Shown one piece after another: positions 30,979-37,864 of a stretch of 37,864 nt of DNA. Below the pieces are notes generated by a model that searched no databases, had not been told where the DNA came from, and was given only the letters and a program-made list of their open reading frames with translations. The stretch spans positions 1 through 37,864 of the IMG/VR virus record IMGVR_UViG_3300046535_002099. One strand, written 5' to 3'. Source of the DNA: a virus. Made by a program: the position numbers and the translations under genes. Each line of letters starts with the position of its first letter. Position 1 is the stretch's first letter.

Positions 30979-31193
30979 TGGCAGCCGAGCTGCTCGGCCG
31001 CGAGTCGACCGCCCGCATCCGCGCCGCGCTCGTCGGCTGGCTCCTCGAGGTCCTGCGGGGCGCCGACCAGCCGAGCCCGTTCCTGACGCTCGGCGACGTC
31101 CACGAGGTCGCCGACGGCACGGGCGAGCCCGCGATCGAGCTGGAGTTCTACGGCCGGCGCTGGCGGATCCGCGTCAGCGAGGTCGAGGGATGA
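30978..31193 (+). CDS. Hypothetical 71-aa protein
   Basis: MAAELLGRESTARIRAALVG, a helical first half, then LTLGDVHEVADGTGEPAIEL and EFYGRRWRIRVSEVEG, a beta second half. No catalytic motif. Coupled to the exonuclease gene by ATGA, so it may belong to the recombination module. Confidence 0.55.
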   Translation: MAAELLGRESTARIRAALVGWLLEVLRGADQPSPFLTLGDVHEVADGTGEPAIELEFYGRRWRIRVSEVEG

Positions 31194-32263
31194 CCGCAGC
31201 CATCCCCCTTCCCGCCGCCATCCAGGGCACGCCCGAGTGGCTCGACGCCCGCCGTGACGTCGTCGGCTCGTCCGACATCCCGATCATCACCGGCTCGACG
31301 CCCTACGCGATGTCGCTGTTCGCGCTCTGGACGGTCAAGACGCGCCTGGCCGAGCTCGAGCCGCCGGACGCGGAGACGCAGGAGCTCTTCGACCTCGGGC
31401 ACGCCCTCGAGGAACCGATCGCCGCGCGCTATACGGCGATCACCGGCCGACCGCTCCGCCGGCGACGCCAACTGCTCGTTCACCCCCGCGACCGCTGGAT
31501 GGGTGCCTCGCTCGATCGCGTCTCGGCACGCAAGGGCGAGCGCCGGATCGTCGAGGTCAAATGGGTCCCGCACCGCCGCTGGTCGGCTGGCGCCGCGGAG
31601 CCCGTGCCGGCCTACGTCCAGGACCAGGTCCAGTGGCAGCTCGCGGTCACCGGCTACGACGTCGCCGACGTGGCGGTCCTGAACGGCTCGCACGTCGAGG
31701 TCCACGAGATCGAGCCCAGCGAGCGCTACCAGGCCGACCTGCGCTACCTCGCCCGGGACTTCTGGGACAAGGTCGAGGCGGGCGTGCGGCCTGAGGTCGA
31801 CGGCTCCGAGGCGACGCGTGCTGCGATCGCCCGGCTGCACCCGCGGGACACCCTTGGGCTGATGCCGCCCTCGCCCGAGGCCGCCGCGCTCGCCTACGCC
31901 ATCCGCGACGCCAGCGCCGCGAAGAAGGCGGCGGTCGAGGAGGACGGTCGGCTCCGGAACCTGATGCGCCTGCTCCTCGAGGAGCACTCGGGCGTGGAGG
32001 ACGAGGACTACCGGATCCACTTCCGGCGCTCCACCGATCGGGTCGTCGCGACGACCGACTGGCAGCGGGTCGCCGGCATCTACCGAGAGACGCTCGACGG
32101 CATCGCGGCCTGCTTCGAGAACGCCGAGCCGTGGCCCCTCGAGGTCGAGACGGTCGTGCGCGACCCGGGCGTCATCGAGTCGCTGAACACGACGACCGAG
32201 GTCAAGGAGGGCTCGCGGGCCCTCATCCCGAAGTTCCGCGGCGACGACGGCCGCTGGTCGTAG
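31190..32263 (+). CDS. YqaJ-family phage exonuclease (viral recombinase)
   Basis: 357 aa. The YqaJ signature is visible: W-L-x-A-R-R...GSSDIP (26-31), GHALEEPIAARY (about 71-81), D109 (MGASLDRV), E122 and K124 (RRIVEVKWV) and AYVQDQVQWQLAVTG (about 141-155). The D-E-K set is the active site of lambda-exonuclease-like enzymes, which chew one strand of double-stranded DNA from ends. The C-terminal 150 residues are helical. A single-strand annealing protein usually sits beside it; the nearest candidate is at 33181. Confidence 0.9.
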   Translation: MTAAIPLPAAIQGTPEWLDARRDVVGSSDIPIITGSTPYAMSLFALWTVKTRLAELEPPDAETQELFDLGHALEEPIAARYTAITGRPLRRRRQLLVHPRDRWMGASLDRVSARKGERRIVEVKWVPHRRWSAGAAEPVPAYVQDQVQWQLAVTGYDVADVAVLNGSHVEVHEIEPSERYQADLRYLARDFWDKVEAGVRPEVDGSEATRAAIARLHPRDTLGLMPPSPEAAALAYAIRDASAAKKAAVEEDGRLRNLMRLLLEEHSGVEDEDYRIHFRRSTDRVVATTDWQRVAGIYRETLDGIAACFENAEPWPLEVETVVRDPGVIESLNTTTEVKEGSRALIPKFRGDDGRWS

Positions 32264-32275
32264 GAGGAGGAGAAC

Positions 32276-33184
32276 ATGGCACTCGCGACCTGCGAGCTCG
32301 ACTTCGACACCCCGATCCGGTCGGGCAACGGGGCCGGCGTCACCGAGGATGGCAAGGTCGACGCCTGCATCGTCCAGCGCTCCTGGCTCCGGGCGTGGTG
32401 CCGCGAGCATCCGGGCGGCGACTACCACGCGATCGTCGCCGCGCCGATCCCCGACAGCCACCCGACGATCAGCCCGGTCCTGCAGCGGTTCGCGATCTCG
32501 TTCAACGACGGCCTGTCGGACGCCGACCGCGAGATCCTCCGGCCCTACGAGGAGCGGCTGCTCGGCACGAAGGCCGAGGACGCTACCGAGCTGCGTCGGA
32601 GCTGGATGGCGACGGACTGGTTGGTCCGCACGTTGGCGGCGACCTGGCTGCGCAAGGCGAAGCTCGACGACCTGGCTGCCGAGCTCGAGGCCCTGCCCGA
32701 GCTGACGAGCAGCGCGCTCGCGGAGCAGGCGCTCCCGATCATCCAGCGCGCCCGTCAGGGCGCGGCCGCCGCGTGGGACGCCGCGTGGGACGCCGCGAGG
32801 GCCGCCGCGAGGGACGCCGCGAGGGCCGCCGCGTGGGACGCCGCGAGGGCCGCCGCGTGGGACGCCGCGAGGGCCGCCGCGTGGGACGCCGCGAGGGCCG
32901 CCGCGTGGGACGCCGCGTGGGACGCCGCGTGGGACGCCGCGAGGGACGCCGCGAGGGCCGCCGCGTGGGACGCCGCGAGGGCCGCCGCGTGGGACGCCGC
33001 GTGGGACGCCGCGTGGGCCGCCGCGTGGGCGACGCAGGGCTCCTACGAGCGGAAGTACCAGGCGGCCCGGAAGGCTGCCGACGAGATCCTCCAGCCTGCC
33101 TTCGCCGACACGGTCAAGGAGCTGCGCCAGTCCGCGCTCGACCTCCTCGACCGGATGATCGACCTGTCGGCGGTGCCGGCATGA
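32276..33184 (+). CDS. Protein with Ala-Ala-Trp-Asp / Ala-Ala-Arg-Ala repeat region
   Basis: 302 aa with a strong GGAGGAGG SD. Residues 1-164 are a folded domain (CELDFDTPIRSGNGAGVTED, DACIVQRSWLRAWCREHPGG, WMATDWLVRTLAATWLRKAK). Residues 165-252 are 22 four-residue units: AAWD, AARA, AARD or AAWA. The last 50 residues are helical (YERKYQAARKAADEIL). The repeat should form one long helix or helical bundle with a Trp stripe. Comparable Ala/Trp/Asp/Arg repeats appear in some bacterial and phage proteins of unknown role. It sits between exonuclease and Gp3-like genes, so a role in recombination or host interference is possible. Confidence 0.7.
   Translation: MALATCELDFDTPIRSGNGAGVTEDGKVDACIVQRSWLRAWCREHPGGDYHAIVAAPIPDSHPTISPVLQRFAISFNDGLSDADREILRPYEERLLGTKAEDATELRRSWMATDWLVRTLAATWLRKAKLDDLAAELEALPELTSSALAEQALPIIQRARQGAAAAWDAAWDAARAAARDAARAAAWDAARAAAWDAARAAAWDAARAAAWDAAWDAAWDAARDAARAAAWDAARAAAWDAAWDAAWAAAWATQGSYERKYQAARKAADEILQPAFADTVKELRQSALDLLDRMIDLSAVPA
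32768..33031 (+). repeat. 22 tandem 12-bp units
   Basis: Units GCCGCGTGGGAC, GCCGCGAGGGCC and GCCGCGAGGGAC alternate without a break and remain in frame. Differences are confined to the tgg/agg and gac/gcc codons. Near-identity of the units points to recent expansion and likely copy-number variation. Confidence 0.9.
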
Positions 33185-34221
33185 ACGCCATGGTCGCGCC
33201 GCTCGAGGGCGTCACCCCTCGCGTCCAGGAGATCGGCAGGATCCGGATGGGCGAGAAGAGCAAGAGCGGCTACCCGGTCAAGCTCAAGACGTTCCGCCTG
33301 ACCTCGAACGACAAGAAGGTCCTCGAGGCGGCGGTCGCGCTCTACGGCGGCGAGGTCAAGGCCTGGTCCGACGCGCCCGACGAGGGCATGTGGCAGGTCA
33401 CGACGGCCGCCTCGGAGCTCGACATCCTCATCCCCCGCGCGCTCCGCGCCGTCAGCCAGTCGTGGGAGCTGTGGCAGGGCGGGACGTGCGAGCGGCGCTG
33501 CGACGGCCGGACCGAGCAGCTCTCCGAGGCACCCTGCATCTGCGGACCCCTCCGTGGCTCCGGCGACGAGTTCTGCGACGTCGTCACCCGTCTCTCGGTC
33601 GTCCTGCCGCGCCTGCCCGGGCTCGGCGTCTGGCGGCTCGACTCGGGCGGCTGGAACGCCGCCACGACGATCCCCGCCACGCTCGACTTCATGCTCGCGC
33701 TCGACCCGCGGCCGATGGTGCCGGCGGTCCTCCGGGCCGTCCAGGCGTCGAGCAAGGTCCGGGGCGACGACGGCAAGGTCACCACCCACCGCTTCGTCCG
33801 CCCGCAGCTCGACGCACCGGGCATCACGATCGGCCAGCTCGTCGGGTCAGGCACCGAGCCCCTCGCCCAGCTGGACGCCGGCGAGCGACCGGCCCTGCCA
33901 ACCGCCGAGGAGCGCGTGGCTCGCCGGCGCGCCGAGGTCGAGGCGCAGAAGGCGGACGACATCAGCCTCGGCGGCACCGTCGCCGAGGAGACGTCTGCCG
34001 AGCGGCAGGCCCGCCGCCAGGCCGAGCTCGCAGCCCTCGGGATCAGCGTCGACGACGCGACCGCGAAGGCGAAGGCGATGTTCCCCGCCCACCACGGCAC
34101 CGCGACCGAGGTCCAGTGGCAGGCACTCCTCGCAGTGCTCCGCGAGCCGCCGGTCGCGGCCGTCGAGGCGGATCCCGACACGACCGACGGCGCCGTCGTC
34201 GAACCTGACCTCGGCTTCTGA
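33181..34221 (+). CDS. phiC31 Gp3-like / recombination-directionality-factor-like protein
   Basis: 346 aa. The stretch IGRIRMGEKSKSGYPVKLKT, FRLTSNDKKVLEAAVALYGG, EVKAW and later QSWELWQGGTCERRCDGRTE, CICG and VVLPRLPGLGVWRLDSGGWN follows the Gp3-like family closely, with a cysteine cluster for zinc. In phiC31 this protein switches a serine integrase to excision. Here the integrase is a tyrosine enzyme with its own excisionase-like partner, and the gene lies beside an exonuclease. Single-strand annealing or another DNA-pairing role is therefore at least as likely. C-terminal 120 residues are a charged linker and helix. Confidence 0.7.
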   Translation: MNAMVAPLEGVTPRVQEIGRIRMGEKSKSGYPVKLKTFRLTSNDKKVLEAAVALYGGEVKAWSDAPDEGMWQVTTAASELDILIPRALRAVSQSWELWQGGTCERRCDGRTEQLSEAPCICGPLRGSGDEFCDVVTRLSVVLPRLPGLGVWRLDSGGWNAATTIPATLDFMLALDPRPMVPAVLRAVQASSKVRGDDGKVTTHRFVRPQLDAPGITIGQLVGSGTEPLAQLDAGERPALPTAEERVARRRAEVEAQKADDISLGGTVAEETSAERQARRQAELAALGISVDDATAKAKAMFPAHHGTATEVQWQALLAVLREPPVAAVEADPDTTDGAVVEPDLGF

Positions 34222-34232
34222 AGGAGGACGCA

Positions 34233-34769
34233 ATGGCTGTCGATCTCGAACCCCAGCTCGCCATCGACGAGCAGGCCATCACCGATGCTGACCTCGAGGC
34301 CGCGCTCGAGCGTCGCCTCCGCGCCAAGGACGACGTCGCCGAGGTCACGGGCACGTACAAGCGGGCCCACGAGGATGTCCTCGGCCTGCTCGCGAAGCAC
34401 CCGCCGATCCCCGAGGACGCCGCCTACCGCGTGGGCCGCTTCCGGATCGCGGTCCGCCACGTCGAGGGCCGCAGCGTCGAGTTCACGACCGAGCCGCGCA
34501 ACCAGCTGACGATCGGGCTCGTCGACGAGGACGGCGCGCCGGTCAAGCGGCAGTACCGGAAGCGGACGAAGGAGGAGGCCCTCATCGCCGGCGACGAGTC
34601 GGTCGAGGGCAAGGTCGCGGTCGACGACAACGCCGACCTCCGGCCGACCGGCGAGGTCAACGCCGACGCGCTCCGGGGCGAGGCCGAGCGGTCCGTCATC
34701 CCCGAGCCGACGCCGATCAAGAGCCGGCGGCCGCGCGGGACGTCCGGCGACTCCGCGCCTGTCCACTGA
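34233..34769 (+). CDS. Hypothetical recombination-module protein
   Basis: 178 aa with a perfect AAGGAGG five bases upstream. The N-terminal helix (ITDADLEAALERRLRAKDDV) and a long amphipathic helix precede a beta part (YRVGRFRIAVRHVEGRSVEF). The C-terminal 80 residues are charged and probably disordered. It is coupled to the next gene (TGATG). It resembles small accessory proteins near phage exonucleases in place and size, but the family is not recognised. Confidence 0.55.
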   Translation: MAVDLEPQLAIDEQAITDADLEAALERRLRAKDDVAEVTGTYKRAHEDVLGLLAKHPPIPEDAAYRVGRFRIAVRHVEGRSVEFTTEPRNQLTIGLVDEDGAPVKRQYRKRTKEEALIAGDESVEGKVAVDDNADLRPTGEVNADALRGEAERSVIPEPTPIKSRRPRGTSGDSAPVH

Positions 34770-35464
34770 TGCCGAAGGGCCACTGGAACCGACCGCGCAC
34801 CCCTGGCGTGCCGCCGAAGCACACGAGCACGCCGCGGAACTGGACGCGAGCGCAGGTCGACCTGCTCGAGGACCAGTACGGGCGGATCCCGAACGAGCGC
34901 CTCGCGGCTCGCCTCGGCCGGTCCGTCTGGGCGATGCGACTGAAGGCCGTGAAGCTCGGCATCCGGCCGTGGAAGTACGACCAGCTCTCGAAGGACGACG
35001 TCCTGCTGGTCCTCGGCCAGACCGGCAGCCGCCAGATGCTCGGCTGGATGGAGCGCGGCTGGCTCGCCCACAGGCGCGTCCAGGGCCGCGGCGCCGGCGG
35101 CTTCCGCTACATCATCGAGGAGCCCGACCTCATCGCGTTCCTGACCGAGCACGACGAGCAAGTCGATCGACGGCGTGTCGATCCGGCGTACCAGCGTCAC
35201 GGCCGCCAGTGGATCACGACCGGCGAGGTCTATCGCCGGGGCGGGCCCGACGCGAACGCGATCGAGCGGGCGGCCGCCGAGCTCGGCCTCGACGTCCGCA
35301 ATCGGGGCGTCCGACGGATGGTGCTCGAGTCTGATCTGCCGTCGCTCATCGAGTGGCGCCGACAGCGCGTCGACGACATCGAACACCTGCGTCGTCGCGT
35401 CCGCCGTGATCGCCTCCGACGCCGTGGTCGTGACGCGCTGACCGCGCATCGGATCGCGTCGTGA
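34769..35464 (+). CDS. Myb/SANT-like DNA-binding regulator
   Basis: 231 aa. NWTRAQVDLLEDQYGRIPNE followed by RLAARLGRSVWAMRLKAVKL is a three-helix SANT/Myb-like DNA-binding fold; the same core is used in GcrA- and phage-type regulators. A second part with LSKDDVLLVLGQTGSRQMLG and WMERGWLAHR may be a further HTH, as in excisionase or replication initiators. The C-terminus is very basic (RRRVRRDRLRRRGRD). It may regulate replication genes or bind an origin. Confidence 0.7.
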   Translation: MPKGHWNRPRTPGVPPKHTSTPRNWTRAQVDLLEDQYGRIPNERLAARLGRSVWAMRLKAVKLGIRPWKYDQLSKDDVLLVLGQTGSRQMLGWMERGWLAHRRVQGRGAGGFRYIIEEPDLIAFLTEHDEQVDRRRVDPAYQRHGRQWITTGEVYRRGGPDANAIERAAAELGLDVRNRGVRRMVLESDLPSLIEWRRQRVDDIEHLRRRVRRDRLRRRGRDALTAHRIAS

Positions 35465-35979
35465 CGGAGGCCGAGCTCATCCTCGCCAGCCTGACCCTCG
35501 AGGAGCTCGACGACGCCCGCCGGTTCGTCGGGATGCTCGAGCAGGCCTGGATCGCGGGCACGAAGGACGAGGGCACGCGTCGCTACATGGTCCTCCGGAC
35601 CGACGGGCCCGGCCACGCCCTCAACGCCATGAAGCTCGCCGTCCTGCGCGAGATGACCGGTCGCGGTGGCGGCGAGCCGTGGTACGCCGGGGCTCCGCTC
35701 GACGGCCACCCCGCGGCGGGCCTGCTGCGCCTCTACCAGCGCCGGTTCGCGATGCGCGAGCTGGAGCCGCGTCCGAACGCCGCGGGCGTCCTCGAGCGGA
35801 TCTGCATCGCGTGCGGCGAGGCGAAGCCCCAGGACGAGGCGACGTTCGAGCGGTTCGACGGACTCTGGAGCGACCGCTGCCGGGCCTGCTCCCGGATCGA
35901 CGTCGGCAACATCCCGATGGAGGCGCTCGACGTGCCCGTTGCCCCTGAGCCGCCCGTCGACGTGCTGGGGCTGCTGTGA
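35461..35979 (+). CDS. Zinc-ribbon hypothetical protein
   Basis: 172 aa from GTG overlapping the previous stop. A helical N-terminal half (LILASLTLEELDDARRFVGM, LEQAWIAG) precedes CIACGEAKPQDEATFERFDG and DRCRACSR, two CxxC pairs typical of a recombination- or replication-linked zinc ribbon. Coupled to the next gene by GTGA. Function unknown. Confidence 0.6.
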   Translation: MTEAELILASLTLEELDDARRFVGMLEQAWIAGTKDEGTRRYMVLRTDGPGHALNAMKLAVLREMTGRGGGEPWYAGAPLDGHPAAGLLRLYQRRFAMRELEPRPNAAGVLERICIACGEAKPQDEATFERFDGLWSDRCRACSRIDVGNIPMEALDVPVAPEPPVDVLGLL

Positions 35980-36242
35980 GCGTGATCGAGCGGATCCGCG
36001 ACCGGCTCGACGCGCCGAGGTTCTGCCCCGACGACGGACAGCCAATCAAGGTCAGGAACATTCCGCGCTTCGACGGCACGACTGGCGAGTCGAAGGACCG
36101 GTTCTTCTGGATGTGCCCCGAGGTCTATCTGTCGGTCGGCGAGGGCCGCCTCCACTGGGAGCAGACCGGCTATCACGTCCACGTCCACGGCACTGGTCGA
36201 CCGCGTTGGCATCGCCTGGCCGACGCGCCGGTGGCGCGATGA
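35976..36242 (+). CDS. Hypothetical 88-aa protein
   Basis: GTG start. MSVIERIRDRLDAPRFCPDD is followed by a beta-rich aromatic region (SKDRFFWMCPEVYLSVGEGR, LHWEQTGYHVHVHGTG) containing two Cys and several His, possibly one metal site. It overlaps the start of the replication ATPase. No family recognised. Confidence 0.5.
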   Translation: MSVIERIRDRLDAPRFCPDDGQPIKVRNIPRFDGTTGESKDRFFWMCPEVYLSVGEGRLHWEQTGYHVHVHGTGRPRWHRLADAPVAR

Positions 36243-37789
36243 CGACCGCCGCGGCCGCTCTCGCCGCCTACCAGTCCGACGCCGACCTGCGGGCCGCGAA
36301 GAGCCGCCTGGGTGAGGCCCTGCCCGACTCCGGTTGGCTGCACCAGTACCTGGGCGCGGTGACGCCCCTGACGGACGCTCCGGTCGAGTTCCACCTGGCC
36401 TCGGGGCTGGCCGCGATCGCCGGCGCCGTCGGCAACCGGATGCACGTCCAGAGCTGGGGTCAGACCGTCTACCCGCACCTGTGGACTGTCCTGGTCGCGC
36501 CGTCGAGCTTCTGGCGCAAGTCGACCTCGATCAACACCGCCGAGGCGCTCCTGCGCGACGCGGTGCCGGCCGCCTCCATGCCGAGCGACTTCAGCCGCGA
36601 GAAGCTGCTTGGGCTGCTCGCCGAGCACTCATCCGGCCTGCTGACGGTCAAGGAGTTCGGCGGCTTCCTCGCGACCCTCGGCCGCGATTACAACGGGGGG
36701 CTCAAGGAGAGCCTGACCGAGCTGTACGACGGCCCGGACCTCTACACGCGGGCCCTGAAGAGCAGCGTGATCGAGGTCCGCCGGCCCGCCCTCACGATCC
36801 TCGGCGCGACGACCCTCGACTGGCTCGAGAGCCGCATCACCGAGGGCGACCTGCGGGGCGGCTTCCTCGCTCGCTTCCTCTTCGTGACGGCCCAGCAGAA
36901 GGCGAGCGCGAAGGGTCTGACCGGCGGCATCGACCCCGGGACCAGGGCGGCCCTCGTCAGCGACCTCCACATGCTCGGCGAGCTCGAGGATGTCGCCTCG
37001 ACGACCTACGCCCCGGGCGTCGCCGCGATCCTGAACGACTGGATGCACGGCTGGGAGGACGAGGTCGGCCGGACCCGCCATCGGACCGACCTCAGCGGCT
37101 TCGCCGTCCGCCTCCAGACCTACGCCCTGAAGCTCGCCATGCTCTACCGGGCCGCGGCCGTGGCGGGCTCCGAGCCCGATGCGACGGCCGAGCTCGACGA
37201 GCTGTGCGTCCGCCAGGCGATCGCCTACTGCCGTGTCCTGTGGGCCAACGTCGCGGTCCTGATCGACGAGCAGCTCGCCGTCACCGACCGCCAGCGCGAG
37301 GACCGCCGGGTCCTCCAGATCATCGGCGAGGGCGCCAAGCGGACCGACGTCCTGCGCGCCTCGAAGCTCCGGGCACGGGAGTTCGACGAGATCGTCAAGA
37401 CGCTGGTCGAGAGCCGCCAGATCTCGGCCGAGAAGCGTCGCGTCTCCGAGGTCGGACAGGTCGGCGAGCGCGACACGACGGTCACCTGGCTCGAGCCGAT
37501 CCATCGCAACGGGCGCTCGCGCGACTCCTTGGATGTCTCCTTGGATGTCGCTTACATGTCCCCCTTGGATGTCCCCGTACCTCTAAGTGACATCGAAGGG
37601 ACCTCTAAGCCGGATACCTCTAACGGACCTCTAAGGGCCGAATCCCTGAGTGAATCTACTTACAGTTCCCCTCTCTCTTCTCTCTCTGTACCCATTGAAA
37701 ACGCACATGGCGCGGTGCGAGATACGCGCGCGGGCGCGGGGAGTCGCAACGGCTCGACGGCGACCGACGATCCGATGGATCTGCTGTGA
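36239..37789 (+). CDS. DUF3987-family replication ATPase/primase-helicase-like protein
   Basis: 516 aa from the ATGA overlap. Residues about 45-420 follow the DUF3987 pattern: FHLASGLAAIAGAVGNRM, then the atypical Walker A region VAPSSFWRKSTSIN, with the RKST found in that family in place of GKT/S. DFSREKLLGLLAEHSSGLLT, VKEFGGFLATL and LTILGATTLDWLESRI follow. A winged-helix-like part (VLQIIGEGAKRTDVLRASKL) closes the fold at about 355-405. From residue 425 the sequence is Ser/Asp/Pro-rich, disordered and encoded by unusually AT-rich repeats (see the iteron entry). It probably unwinds or primes the phage origin. The next gene starts at a GTGA overlap. Confidence 0.75.
   Translation: MTTAAAALAAYQSDADLRAAKSRLGEALPDSGWLHQYLGAVTPLTDAPVEFHLASGLAAIAGAVGNRMHVQSWGQTVYPHLWTVLVAPSSFWRKSTSINTAEALLRDAVPAASMPSDFSREKLLGLLAEHSSGLLTVKEFGGFLATLGRDYNGGLKESLTELYDGPDLYTRALKSSVIEVRRPALTILGATTLDWLESRITEGDLRGGFLARFLFVTAQQKASAKGLTGGIDPGTRAALVSDLHMLGELEDVASTTYAPGVAAILNDWMHGWEDEVGRTRHRTDLSGFAVRLQTYALKLAMLYRAAAVAGSEPDATAELDELCVRQAIAYCRVLWANVAVLIDEQLAVTDRQREDRRVLQIIGEGAKRTDVLRASKLRAREFDEIVKTLVESRQISAEKRRVSEVGQVGERDTTVTWLEPIHRNGRSRDSLDVSLDVAYMSPLDVPVPLSDIEGTSKPDTSNGPLRAESLSESTYSSPLSSLSVPIENAHGAVRDTRAGAGSRNGSTATDDPMDLL
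37526..37635 (+). repeat. Two families of short repeats, iteron-like (candidate origin)
   Basis: TCCTTGGATGTC occurs at 37526-37537 and 37538-37549, with CCCTTGGATGTC at 37562-37573 and a degenerate copy between. ACCTCTAA then occurs four times (37579-37586, 37601-37608, 37616-37623, 37627-37634). A pyrimidine-rich, less GC-rich run follows (about 37655-37695). It lies within the 3' end of the replication gene, as lambda's origin lies in gene O. Confidence 0.55.
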
Positions 37790-37864
37790 GCCCGCTGCGC
37801 GTCGAACTCGGGTCGCGCCGGGGTAGGGCGGTCGAATCACTGCGGCTCGCCACCCGCTGGCGAC
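37786..37864 (+). CDS. Start of a further gene, cut by the window edge
   Basis: A GTG overlapping the preceding stop begins VSPLRVELGSRRGRAVESLR and continues to the last base. Only 26 codons are present, basic and helical. If the genome is circular, the frame would pass into position 1 and then run antiphase to the RuvC-like gene without clear coding quality. No function can be given. Confidence 0.4.
   Translation, partial: MSPLRVELGSRRGRAVESLRLATRWR

Noticed and set aside
32768-33031. CRISPR array
   Set aside because: The 12-bp units are contiguous, in frame and without spacers; they encode a protein repeat. No CRISPR-like array or cas gene is seen anywhere.
32131-33180. N-terminal extension of the Gp3-like protein rich in RREGRRVG units
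   Set aside because: This is the 12-bp repeat of the neighbouring gene read in another frame. The Gp3-like gene has its own ATG at 33181 overlapping the previous stop.

Overview
The window looks like an almost complete, circularly permuted genome of a temperate, tailed (siphovirus-type, HK97-fold capsid) phage of a very GC-rich bacterium. Codons end almost always in G or C, GTG starts are common, and ATGA/GTGA stop-start overlaps join most genes into long plus-strand operons. The host cannot be named from sequence alone. The high GC, the Tad-type pilin genes and the gene content would fit Actinomycetota or Chloroflexota. An integrase is followed by the 3' half of a tRNA-His gene with phage genes on both sides. 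This is the layout of an unintegrated attP, not of a prophage end.

Layout. 40-2640: RuvC-like nuclease, small zinc protein, membrane-anchored RlpA-like protein, excisionase-like HTH, tyrosine integrase. 2641-2854: attP region with a tRNA-His 3' half, flanking arm-type repeats and a tandem repeat. 2855-6255: zinc protein, TadE-like and Flp-pilin-like proteins, holin candidates, several tiny proteins and a C39-like cysteine peptidase (putative lysin). 6256-9714: HNH nuclease, large terminase, small membrane protein, portal with a C-terminal Com-like zinc ribbon. 9711-15060: four consecutive glycosyltransferase genes (five GT domains) and a collagen-like, histidine-rich fibre. 15057-21010: promoter and structured leader, ChaB-protease fusion, major capsid, connectors, tail tube, and tail-assembly chaperones with a CCCTTTA -1 frameshift site. 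21007-28013: tape measure, tail hub with a propeller-like insertion, and two fibre-like proteins.

28023-29136: a strong hairpin, then two minus-strand genes: a GT87-like membrane mannosyltransferase and a small membrane protein, probably a lysogenic-conversion (moron) cassette. 29314-30078: lysogeny switch, with a repressor broken by one extra base, a 47-bp operator-like palindrome over a good sigma70-type promoter, and a divergent Cro-like protein. 30075-31193: small zinc and membrane proteins around a highly structured stretch (30527-30778). 31190-37789: YqaJ exonuclease, an Ala-Trp-Asp/Arg repeat protein, a phiC31 Gp3-like protein, DNA-binding and zinc proteins, and a DUF3987-type replication ATPase. 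The low-GC 3' end of that last gene carries two families of short repeats, a possible origin. A further gene runs off the right edge.

As a system, replication and recombination (right end) lead across the permutation point into RuvC/xis/int, then lysis, packaging, head, tail and the lysogeny switch. The most unusual parts are the glycosylation cassette beside a collagen-like fibre, the pilin genes, the leader that hides the protease ribosome-binding site, the broken repressor, and the structured element before the recombination genes. All functional calls come from reading the sequence; no database search was run.
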